Shown here piece by piece: positions 53,038 to 60,439 of a DNA stretch of 64,000 nt. The stretch is from Candidatus Saccharimonadota bacterium (GTDB taxonomy: Bacteria > Patescibacteriota > Saccharimonadia > Saccharimonadales > Saccharimonadaceae). The notes beneath the pieces are model-generated. The model had not been told where the DNA came from, did no database searches, and saw nothing but the letters and a program-made list of their open reading frames with translations. The stretch's first letter is position 1. Each line of letters starts with the position of its first letter. A program made the translations under genes and the position numbers. The stretch covers positions 73,146 through 137,145 of the forward strand of contig JAUMUO010000002.1 in NCBI GenBank assembly GCA_030530605.1. The letters run 5' to 3'.

Positions 53038-54183
53038 TTAAAATTTGTACTCCCACCCCACTGATTCAAAGACTTTACTGTTCAATTTTTTTGAACGAAG
53101 GTGCTTCCCCATCCCAAGATACGACGTTATTGATTCATCGTCTCTATAGTTATTCATATATTCCTCAACTGCTCGATAAAAATTTGCCACGAACCTTTTC
53201 CCAGGCAACAATCGGTCTCTATAAACTTTTACTCCTAAGAACGGCGCTCCTTTATAGACCGGCTGTATATAAATCTTGTCTGGGTGCATCCTATGCCCCA
53301 TATCTTCTAAAAATTCTGGTACCACTTGTTCAAACATCAATTTCGCGTATTCAAACTCTTCCTCCGGCACGATAATATAAAAATCGTCCACATACCGCCC
53401 ATAATATTTAAATCCCAGGTCAAACTTCATAAATCTATCAAACGGATCAAGGTTGATATTCGACAATAGCTGCGAGGTTAAATTTCCAATTACAATTCCC
53501 TGCCCCACTGGCTGACAAAACAAACTTTTATTATTTGGTAATGGCTTCCACTCTTTTTTCCCACCTGCCATCCTCACTCTATAAACTGGATCGTCAAAAA
53601 TCACTTCCCGCCACAGAAACCGACAAATCTCATACTCCCAACCCCTTTCTGGAAACTGTCTATCAAGCCCCCACAAAATTCTCTCAAATAAAAGTTCTCG
53701 ATTCAGACTCATAAAATACCCCGAAATATCACCTTTCAGTATATATGCTTCTCTAGTTCCTGCCTGTGTCGCTTTTTCCATAAAATGTTGCATCCTTTGT
53801 GCTCCCAAAAGCGTACCTTTACCATCTCGGCAAGAATAAGAATCATAAATAAAATGCCTATCCCACCAGTATCCATTCATCGCGTACAAAAAATGGTGCA
53901 CAATTCTATCCCTAAATGGCGCCGCAAAAATTTCTCGTATCACCGGGTTATGCGTAATGAACGCTTTCCCTCGGCTCGGATGATAAATTCTGTGAATAAT
54001 ATCATAATCGAGCTGCTTCAAATTCTCATAAAAATACATTTCAAATTTATGTTCATCTTCCGTTCGCATCTTGGCTCGCTTGGCCATATTATAAGATTGC
54101 CAAAGCGCATCCAGCAGGTCATCGTCACACTCTGGGATTCTCATAAATTGATTTTTCGAAGTTCTACTTTTATTTGTTCTCAT
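53038..54183 (-). CDS. DGR reverse transcriptase
   Basis: The 381-residue enzyme copies the template RNA into mutated cDNA. RT motifs are visible: ILKGDISGYFMSLN (catalytic Asp152), QGIVIGNLTSQLLSN (232-238 is IGNLTSQ, the variant typical of DGR RTs rather than the QG...GG.. form of group II introns) and YVDD (264-267). No maturase or endonuclease domain follows. It overlaps the accessory gene by 4 nt (ATGA) and lies between template and variable repeats, converging with the template RNA. Confidence 0.96.
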   Translation of the reverse strand: MRTNKSRTSKNQFMRIPECDDDLLDALWQSYNMAKRAKMRTEDEHKFEMYFYENLKQLDYDIIHRIYHPSRGKAFITHNPVIREIFAAPFRDRIVHHFLYAMNGYWWDRHFIYDSYSCRDGKGTLLGAQRMQHFMEKATQAGTREAYILKGDISGYFMSLNRELLFERILWGLDRQFPERGWEYEICRFLWREVIFDDPVYRVRMAGGKKEWKPLPNNKSLFCQPVGQGIVIGNLTSQLLSNINLDPFDRFMKFDLGFKYYGRYVDDFYIIVPEEEFEYAKLMFEQVVPEFLEDMGHRMHPDKIYIQPVYKGAPFLGVKVYRDRLLPGKRFVANFYRAVEEYMNNYRDDESITSYLGMGKHLRSKKLNSKVFESVGWEYKF

Positions 54184-55142
54184 TTCTTGTTTTTACCTTT
54201 GTGCTCGTTTTCAATTTTCTGTACTGCTAATTTTTTCTTTTCAAAAATAATTTGGTTGCGCAATTTAGACAAAAGTCCTGCTATTTCTAATTGTTTATCA
54301 TCGTTCATAATTCTAAGTGGTGAAAGCATTAAAAAGTATCCGTCTGCCCTATCCACATTTTCCATTGCAAAATCTAAAAACGCTTCCGCATCACCATCAC
54401 TCTTTGCTATCACGGTATATTCTACTCCGATATCTCTAATCAATCCTGCCAGTTCTCTGCCAATCATCAATTTTGGCAAATCGCTCATATCCTTAAACGC
54501 CCAAAAAATTGTCCTAAAAGTTTCTTTTATATCCTCAAAAAGATTTGGCATCATTTCTTTTGGTTTTATCATTTCGTTCGCTCGCTCCACTAATGCCTGA
54601 GTTTGTTTTCTTAGCAAATTATATTCGTCGGTCTTAATTCTTTTCCCCAGACTAAAAGTGTAGATTTCATCTTTCGCATCAACTAATTCAACTCCTACCC
54701 GTTCTAGTTTTTCTGCCAAAGTTTTGATATTTGGCACACTTACAAATCCTTCCCTGCTCTGAAATTGATAATCTTTATCAGCCTGCAACTTGGCTTTAGA
54801 ACCTATTTTATTTTTATACAAAGCGTCAAAATATACCGCTGAACGCCCAAACGCCTTATACCACGAGTTTTTTGATGGCGACTTTATAAATATCATTTCG
54901 GTCTGATTTTTCTTTTCCCGCTGAAGCACTATTCGCTTCTTTTCGTAGTAGCGCAAAGACTCTTTTCTTCCCTCAGATGAACTTTGCGATGCTGGCGCAG
55001 TCACTTTCTCGAGTGTTGGCTCCAGCGGCACCAAAGGCGCCGCTGTCGCAAGTTCCTCCGGCTTTTGGGCCGGAGGAACTGTCTTCTTTGCCGCTCCAAA
55101 GAGCGGCAAAGAATCTATTTCTGCCTGTATTTTTTTACCCAT
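54180..55142 (-). CDS. DGR accessory protein: MutS-I-like region plus Avd-like helical bundle
   Basis: The 320-residue protein has a disordered Pro/Ala-rich start, a middle region (about 90-175: MIFIKSPSKNSWYKAFGRSAVYFDALY, then GFVSVPNIKTLAEKLERVGVELV) resembling mismatch-recognition domain I of MutS, and a C-terminal helical part (about 215-305) with the pattern of Avd four-helix proteins (LPKLMIGRELAGLIRDIG, FLDFAMENVDRADGYFLML). Both assignments are by eye. Coupling to the RT (4-nt overlap) and position support an Avd role. GGAGG lies 7 nt before the ATG. Confidence 0.7.
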   Translation of the reverse strand: MGKKIQAEIDSLPLFGAAKKTVPPAQKPEELATAAPLVPLEPTLEKVTAPASQSSSEGRKESLRYYEKKRIVLQREKKNQTEMIFIKSPSKNSWYKAFGRSAVYFDALYKNKIGSKAKLQADKDYQFQSREGFVSVPNIKTLAEKLERVGVELVDAKDEIYTFSLGKRIKTDEYNLLRKQTQALVERANEMIKPKEMMPNLFEDIKETFRTIFWAFKDMSDLPKLMIGRELAGLIRDIGVEYTVIAKSDGDAEAFLDFAMENVDRADGYFLMLSPLRIMNDDKQLEIAGLLSKLRNQIIFEKKKLAVQKIENEHKGKNKK

Positions 55143-55160
55143 CTCAATTCCTCCATCTTA

Positions 55161-55194
55161 CTTGATGCTTATCATTATAACTCTTTTCATCAAG
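55161..55194. repeat. Inverted repeat between target and accessory genes
   Basis: CTTGATG (55161-55167) and CATCAAG (55188-55194) flank a TATAAT on the minus strand. The repeat starts 2 bp beyond the variable repeat. Confidence 0.6.
55174..55179 (-). promoter_or_regulatory. Candidate promoter of the accessory-RT operon
   Basis: TATAAT on the minus strand, 31 nt before the accessory ATG, inside the CTTGATG inverted repeat. Confidence 0.5.
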
Positions 55195-55195
55195 A

Positions 55196-55419
55196 GAAGG
55201 AAGATGCTGGGGGAAAGACTACTAAGAACGTACGCAACGTACGGCGAACCCGCGGTACTTGTCGTAGTAGTACTGGGGGTACACATAGGACGAATTGACG
55301 CTCAGGTAGTAGCCGCTGTCGGTATTGAAAACAGAGGCGGACCAATAGAACCCGTAGGAACCAACGAAGCTGGCGCTACCATCCGTACCATCCCAGTACC
55401 CGGAGTACGAGAAACCTGC
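55196..55419 (-). repeat. DGR variable repeat (VR)
   Basis: The 3' end of the target gene plus 27 bp beyond the stop. All 24 differences from the template repeat are at template adenines, altering 20 residues between 516 and 566. The last 49-50 bp are identical to the template in spite of adenines and contain CGTACG-TTG-CGTACG (55229-55243), which can form a hairpin; this tail fits the invariant initiation region of DGRs. Confidence 0.97.
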
Positions 55420-56943
55420 ATTGTTATTAGCTGTATTAGTAGCAAGTGGTGAAGCGGCTTCCAAATATACTTTGTTTTTTACAGTCGAGTTATTGTTGCG
55501 ATAATTATATGCTGTTTCGGAGTTACTCCAACCACTGGAACCATATTGTTTAACGAGATAGGTGAAATCGTTATCACTACCAACTGAAGAAATTGAGCCA
55601 GAGGTAGTATTTGGGGTATGTGGTAGATGCCAATTTGCTGGGCAGATGTCTCGAGTGGAGGTACCGTGGTCTATTCCGTCATTATAATAGGAATAGCCTA
55701 AAGTAGCAGTGTAGAAGTTGTAGTAGCCAGTGTCGCTGTCGTTAGTGTAGCTAGCATTTTTAGTTCTGAACCGGGTTTTAGCGTGAGCGTCTATGGTAGC
55801 GTCTGAGGTGAAGTTCGCTGTTCCTGGGGTGCCACTTACATTTGGAACCTGTGTAATTGTGCCGGTTCCTTGTTTGCCGGCTGGCGGGAGATAGTAGGTG
55901 TTGGTATCTTCTGCTGGGATATTGGTGTCGGAAGAAGTGAGAGCAAGGCCGGAGTTATCTGAAACAGTAGAACCAATGGTGAGGTTTTGCATCATCCAGC
56001 ATTTACCATCTGGAAGTTTCTTTACGGCGTACTGTTTACTATCTCGCACGTCGGTGAGCATAACAGAAGCATTAGCGGCTAAACTTGAACAGCCGGTCCA
56101 ACCTTGCATTGTGTCTTCACCATAGCCGTCTTGTTCCCAAATCGCATAAAGATTAGCTGTTTCGCCCGAAGCCGCCAAATCTGTCACAGCAGCCTCATCG
56201 GCATAATCCACATCCGCCGCCGTACCGACGCCGTTTACCGCCGTGCCAGTCTTCCCTGTCGCTTGAGTCGCCCAGCCGAGGAACTTATAACCATCTCTTT
56301 CAAATGAATTCGCGGTCAAAGCCGTCGCTACCGCCGGCGCAATTTTCTGGTCTGTCATTGTTCCTGTACCACCGTTCGCATCGAAATGGACAGTATATTT
56401 CAAACACTCCGAATTTACCATTGCCGTATAAAGCACCTGGCCAGTATAGCTACCTGGCGCACTGCTACTTGTTACCTTTACACCGTAATAAATCGGCAGA
56501 GAAGTCGCCGTGCCAGTGTAAAGCGGCGTCCCAGGATTTGCGGAATAGGCCGGCAAGCCGTAATAAGTGTCCCCACCTGTGATGTTCAAGCCCCAGGTAT
56601 TACTGGAGAGCGCTGCGGCCGTCTCACCTATGCTTGCGGAAACAGTCGGGATAGAAGACGAGGTCGCGGCGTTTGTAAGCGCGGTACTTCCCCCATTTAC
56701 TGCGGAAACATATAAATTTACACCCTCTGCACAGTTCGTCGTGATCGTCAGAGTGTCTTGACCAGTCGCCACCGTACCGGTGCTAGACGGCAAGATTTTC
56801 CCGAAAGAAACCTTACCGCCGGCGTTGTTCGATATTGTCACGGTTGTTTCTGCAAAAACCTCAGCAGAACAAAATACCGCAGCAAACACTGCCGGCAAAA
56901 ATACCATTAAAACCTTAATAAACTTGTTTACCCATTTCCGCAT
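55222..56943 (-). CDS. Secreted DGR target protein (InlB repeat and FISUMP-type variable domain)
   Basis: The 573-residue protein has a signal peptide (1-31), a Thr/Ser-rich beta domain (32-180), an InlB-type repeat (183-270: VHFDANGGTGTM, GYKFLGWA, LYAIWE) and a C-terminal domain (277-573) like the Fibrobacter major paralogous (FISUMP) family: CWMMQNL, CPANWHLPH, FYWSAS, GFAVRCVR. The last 60 residues are the variable repeat; many varied sites are Tyr, Phe or Asp. No wall anchor follows. AAGGAGG precedes the ATG. It probably binds a variable surface ligand. Confidence 0.93.
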   Translation of the reverse strand: MRKWVNKFIKVLMVFLPAVFAAVFCSAEVFAETTVTISNNAGGKVSFGKILPSSTGTVATGQDTLTITTNCAEGVNLYVSAVNGGSTALTNAATSSSIPTVSASIGETAAALSSNTWGLNITGGDTYYGLPAYSANPGTPLYTGTATSLPIYYGVKVTSSSAPGSYTGQVLYTAMVNSECLKYTVHFDANGGTGTMTDQKIAPAVATALTANSFERDGYKFLGWATQATGKTGTAVNGVGTAADVDYADEAAVTDLAASGETANLYAIWEQDGYGEDTMQGWTGCSSLAANASVMLTDVRDSKQYAVKKLPDGKCWMMQNLTIGSTVSDNSGLALTSSDTNIPAEDTNTYYLPPAGKQGTGTITQVPNVSGTPGTANFTSDATIDAHAKTRFRTKNASYTNDSDTGYYNFYTATLGYSYYNDGIDHGTSTRDICPANWHLPHTPNTTSGSISSVGSDNDFTYLVKQYGSSGWSNSETAYNYRNNNSTVKNKVYLEAASPLATNTANNNAGFSYSGYWDGTDGSASFVGSYGFYWSASVFNTDSGYYLSVNSSYVYPQYYYDKYRGFAVRCVRS

Positions 56944-56977
56944 AGGTTACAAACCTCCTTATTGTGTTTATGTATCT

Positions 56978-56986
56978 ATTTTAGCA
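56978..56986 (-). promoter_or_regulatory. Extended -10 promoter of the DGR target gene
   Basis: TG-C-TAAAAT on the minus strand, about 35 nt before the ATG at 56943; the gene also has a full AAGGAGG site. Confidence 0.6.
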
Positions 56987-57023
56987 CAAGCCTTTCGCCC
57001 GCGCAACCTTTTTTTCTAAAATT

Positions 57024-58004
57024 TTAACCTCTTGGCGGTTCGCCTTCGGCATCCTCTAGCAACTTCTTAGATTTAATCTCGTATCTCTTCCCGTTCACCG
57101 GCGAGACATAATAATCTTCATTAATCAAATTCACTAGCATCGACAAATCTTTATCATCCATAATAATAATAGAGCCATCGTCATCCGTCATTAATTCTAA
57201 ATGCATCTCATCCGCATAATCAATCACCTGTTCCTGCGTCATCTCCTCGGCGATATCCATCGCCTGAACTTTTTTCAAAATCGGCTTCTTATCCGCGAGT
57301 AACGTATCTAAAGTCAAACCCTCCGCAAAAGATAACTTATATTTCTCCGAAAGCTCCTTAGCCTTTTCTTCCGCGAGCACCTGCGACTTATAATCATACT
57401 GGAACAGCGCCTCAAACTTCGTCTGGTTAAAGATAATCACATCCTCGCCAATAATCGCCACTTGGTTGTCGCTTGGCATTTTCAAAGCCACTTCCGCTGA
57501 AAACGGTTCAAACGATTCCCCGTTTAGTTCCCAGCTAGACCCAGCCTTGAGCGCCGAAGATGCCGAGATTCCCTTCGCGATATAAAAACTTTTTGTTTCC
57601 CCGCTCTCCGCATCCGGATAAGAAAACTTCGCAAGTATCCCCTTAATTTTCTTAAACCCATATTCATTGTCCGAGAAGAAATCCATATCGCGATATTCTT
57701 GCTCAATCAAGTGAAGCAAAGTTTCCGCTCGCCCTACTTTAGAAAGTTTTGTCCGATAAATTACCTTTTCTTCCCCGTCGCTTTTCTCATATTCACGGCA
57801 CTCCAAACCTTTGTCCGCTTCTTCAATAATATATTTAACTGCCTCGTTCAAGAAAAGTTCCTTAACTGAGCTCGTCAAAGCATCTGAATAACGCACCTTA
57901 TACGGGGTATAATTTTTATTGAACAGGAATAGTTCTACTGAAACATTATTCTTAATCTCATCTACTTCGTTCGCCCAGTGAAATACGTCAAAACTTTCTT
58001 CCAT
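57024..58004 (-). CDS. DUF4868 / KwaB-like protein
   Basis: The 326-residue soluble, acidic protein resembles DUF4868, the family of KwaB from the Kiwa anti-phage system: VIIFNQTKFEALFQYDYK in the middle and DYYVSPVNGKRYEIKSKKLL at the end, preceded by helical segments. The match is from memory of the family pattern. No KwaA-like membrane protein is adjacent. The ATG at 58004 has GGAGG at 5 nt; a TTG 4 codons upstream lies within that site. Confidence 0.55.
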   Translation of the reverse strand: MEESFDVFHWANEVDEIKNNVSVELFLFNKNYTPYKVRYSDALTSSVKELFLNEAVKYIIEEADKGLECREYEKSDGEEKVIYRTKLSKVGRAETLLHLIEQEYRDMDFFSDNEYGFKKIKGILAKFSYPDAESGETKSFYIAKGISASSALKAGSSWELNGESFEPFSAEVALKMPSDNQVAIIGEDVIIFNQTKFEALFQYDYKSQVLAEEKAKELSEKYKLSFAEGLTLDTLLADKKPILKKVQAMDIAEEMTQEQVIDYADEMHLELMTDDDGSIIIMDDKDLSMLVNLINEDYYVSPVNGKRYEIKSKKLLEDAEGEPPRG

Positions 58005-58025
58005 CTTTTCCTCCAATTAGATTTA

Positions 58026-58034
58026 TGGTATAAT
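58026..58034 (+). promoter_or_regulatory. Extended -10 promoter of rnhA
   Basis: TG-G-TATAAT ends 10 nt before the ATG at 58045. It overlaps the minus-strand -10 of the DUF4868 gene. Confidence 0.7.
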
Positions 58035-58041
58035 TATATCA
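58033..58041 (-). promoter_or_regulatory. Extended -10 promoter of the DUF4868 gene
   Basis: TG-A-TATAAT on the minus strand (-10 at 58033-58038), sharing two bases with the plus-strand -10 of rnhA. Confidence 0.65.
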
Positions 58042-58044
58042 CAT

Positions 58045-58464
58045 ATGTTAGTGTTGTGGACAGATGGAAGTGCAAGTCCAAATCCCGGTCCGGGCGGATT
58101 TGCTGTGTTATCTGATGATGGCACCCCGCTTGCCCTCGGTTCTGATAAGAACACCTCTAACATAAAGATGGAGGCCTCCGCTATTATTGCCGCTATGAAA
58201 TATGCCGACGGCAAGCCGTGCGAGATTCACACCGATTCAGAGTTTTGGATTAATGTTTTAACCAAATGGGCTCCAGGTTGGGAAACAAACGGTTGGCGGA
58301 AAAAGTCCGGCGAGATTAAAAATCTCGACCTTGTCAAAGAAGCCTATGCTCTTTACAAGAAAGGCAACGTTAATTTAGTATTTGTCCGCGGTCACGTCGG
58401 CACCGCCTTAAACGAAAAGGCCGACGAATGGGCAAACAAAGCCCGGAAAGGAGCTACTTTATGA
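58045..58464 (+). CDS. rnhA: Ribonuclease HI
   Basis: RNase HI cuts RNA in RNA-DNA hybrids. The 139-residue protein has LWTDGSASPNPGPGGFAV (first Asp), KMEASAIIAAM (Glu), IHTDSEFWINVL (Asp) and VRGHVGTALNEKADEWANKA (His, Asp). All four catalytic acids and the histidine are present. The last codons overlap the next start (ATGA). Confidence 0.96.
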   Translation: MLVLWTDGSASPNPGPGGFAVLSDDGTPLALGSDKNTSNIKMEASAIIAAMKYADGKPCEIHTDSEFWINVLTKWAPGWETNGWRKKSGEIKNLDLVKEAYALYKKGNVNLVFVRGHVGTALNEKADEWANKARKGATL

Positions 58465-59000
58465 AAACTGCTGTAGCAAAAGTTAAAATCAAAAGTCGCG
58501 AACAGCTAGAAGACAAGATGAGCGAAATCGATCTTGAGTTCGAACCTATGGTCTGGCAACACGACCGGGTTTATCTTCCTCGTGGCTATAAAGCCGGCAA
58601 CAATATGCCCCGTATGATTATGCGCACCGAGATGAAGGCAATTGATCGCCCGCCTAAGTATGAGCTAATCTTAAAGCGTCACATTGAGGATTCTGGCATT
58701 GATGTCGTAGATCGCGTCATCGTCAGTGATTATGTATCTATGGTAAACATTATTCATCAACTAGGTTTTGAGCTAAAGTCCGAAGTTTCTCGCCGCCGTC
58801 AAATCTTGCCTATCGGCGAAGACACCCGCATGTGTCTAGACAAAGTCGATCGCGTTTCCGGCTACTACCTCAAGCTTGAAACCAAGCTAAAAGACGACGA
58901 CAAAATTTCCGATGTTATGGACGACCTCGAGCGTACCCTTATGGTCTTTGGCCAAGACCCCCGCGCCCAAATTGAGCAGCCATACTTTGCTTTAATGTAA
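58461..59000 (+). CDS. CYTH domain protein (CyaB/ThTPase-like)
   Basis: The 179-residue protein fits the CYTH triphosphate tunnel metalloenzyme fold: KTAVAKVKIKSREQLEDKM with a K/E-type start, a central strand set (MIMRTEMKA, YELILKRHIEDSG) and VSGYYLKLETKLKDDDK, then a C-terminal helix. Members act on triphosphates (ATP, ThTP, PPPi); the substrate is unknown. AAAGGAG precedes the ATG, which overlaps the rnhA stop. Confidence 0.75.
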   Translation: MKTAVAKVKIKSREQLEDKMSEIDLEFEPMVWQHDRVYLPRGYKAGNNMPRMIMRTEMKAIDRPPKYELILKRHIEDSGIDVVDRVIVSDYVSMVNIIHQLGFELKSEVSRRRQILPIGEDTRMCLDKVDRVSGYYLKLETKLKDDDKISDVMDDLERTLMVFGQDPRAQIEQPYFALM

Positions 59001-59012
59001 AGGATTTTTCTA

Positions 59013-60437
59013 GTGGCTGATAAAAAACGCATTGAAAAAGCTATTGAGATGGCGACCAAAGCCCACGAGGGTCAGATGCGCAAGTCTGGTGACCCATATA
59101 TTTCCCATCCAATTGCGGTGATGAAAATCGTGGAAGACTGGGGGATGGATGAAGACACGATTATCGCGGCAGTTTTACACGACACGGTAGAAGATACCGA
59201 TATAACTTTGGAAGATATCAAAAAGGAATTCGGTGAGCAAGTAGCATTTTTAGTGGACGGGGTGACAAAACTCAGCAATGCGCGTTCGGGGATGCGCGAT
59301 ATTGATACTTATCTTCCAGAAACAAAAGATAATTTGCTACGTCTCTTAGTGGCGATGGGCTCGGACATTAGGGTACTAATTATTAAATTAGCAGATAGAT
59401 TACATAACCTTCGGACGCTTTCGGCACTTCCGCCGGAAAAACAACGCAAGATTGCGAAAGAATCTCTTGAAGTTTTCGCGCCACTCGCGGACCGGTTGAA
59501 CATGGGGCGGTTACGCGTGGAGATGGCGGATATCTCGTTTTCTTATGTGGACCCAAAAAGATTTCGTGAGTTACAAAACTTGATTGAAGAATATAACAAG
59601 TCAGCAGCCACGGCGTTGAAGAAAGTGCGAAAAGAGGTGGCAGAGGCGTTGGGGCGTGAAAAAATTAAGTTCACGATAGATGGGCGAGTAAAATCAGTAT
59701 ACTCTTTGCATAAAAAATTGGCCAAACACAATCAAAATATGGGCGAAATTTATGATTTGACGGCACTAAGGGTGATAGTTACCGACATTACAGATTGTTA
59801 TTTAACACTAGGTGTAATTCACTCGCTGTATACGCCGATGACCGGCCGGATTAAAGATTATATTGCGGTGCCGAAACAAAATGGCTATCAATCTATTCAT
59901 ACCACAGTAATTACGAAAGACAAACGGATTATTGAGTTCCAGATTCGGACGCGCGAAATGCACGAGTATGCTGAGCGAGGGTTGGCGGCGAGTTTTTATT
60001 ATAACGAGCAGAAACTCACAGAAAATTATCGTACTGGGAAAATCCAACATTTGCCGACTTCGCTACTTTGGATAACAGAGCTTCAGAATACGGCGGCCAA
60101 GCTTCGTGCGGGTAAGAAGGTAGACATTAAAAAGTTGAAACTTAATCTGTTTGCGGATAAAATTTTTGTCTATACGCCGAAGGGAGACATTATAGATTTG
60201 CCAAAGGGGGCTTTGCCACTTGATTTTGCTTATCGCCTACACTCGGAAATTGGAGAACACGTGATGGGGGTGAAGATAAATGGCAAGATGAGTAACCTGA
60301 ACAAAAAACTTGAACACGGGGACGTGGTGGAAATTTTGACCTCGAAAAAACAGATGGTAAAAGAATCGTGGTTTGATAAAATTGTCACGCCGCACGCTAG
60401 GCAGAAACTGCGCCAGCAGCTAAATAAATTACATTAA
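59013..60437 (+). CDS. rel: Rel-type (p)ppGpp synthetase/hydrolase, short form
   Basis: The 474-residue protein has an HD hydrolase domain (YISHPIAVM, AAVLHDTVEDTDI, KLADRLHNLRTL), a synthetase domain (GRVKSVYSLHKKL, YDLTALRVIV, NGYQSIHTTV, EFQIRTREMHEYAERG) and a TGS domain (IFVYTPKGDIIDLPKGALPLDFAYRLHSEIG). It ends there, without the helical and ACT regions of long RelA/SpoT. The start is GTG after AAAGGA. After about 30 codons its codon choice shifts to G- and A-ending codons, unlike its neighbours. Confidence 0.95.
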   Translation: MADKKRIEKAIEMATKAHEGQMRKSGDPYISHPIAVMKIVEDWGMDEDTIIAAVLHDTVEDTDITLEDIKKEFGEQVAFLVDGVTKLSNARSGMRDIDTYLPETKDNLLRLLVAMGSDIRVLIIKLADRLHNLRTLSALPPEKQRKIAKESLEVFAPLADRLNMGRLRVEMADISFSYVDPKRFRELQNLIEEYNKSAATALKKVRKEVAEALGREKIKFTIDGRVKSVYSLHKKLAKHNQNMGEIYDLTALRVIVTDITDCYLTLGVIHSLYTPMTGRIKDYIAVPKQNGYQSIHTTVITKDKRIIEFQIRTREMHEYAERGLAASFYYNEQKLTENYRTGKIQHLPTSLLWITELQNTAAKLRAGKKVDIKKLKLNLFADKIFVYTPKGDIIDLPKGALPLDFAYRLHSEIGEHVMGVKINGKMSNLNKKLEHGDVVEILTSKKQMVKESWFDKIVTPHARQKLRQQLNKLH

Positions 60438-60439
60438 AC

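Noticed and set aside
53038-54183. Group II intron or retron origin for the reverse transcriptase
   Set aside because: No maturase or endonuclease domain, no intron domain V or msr/msd was found; the IGNLTSQ motif and the TR/VR pair with adenine-only changes point to a DGR.
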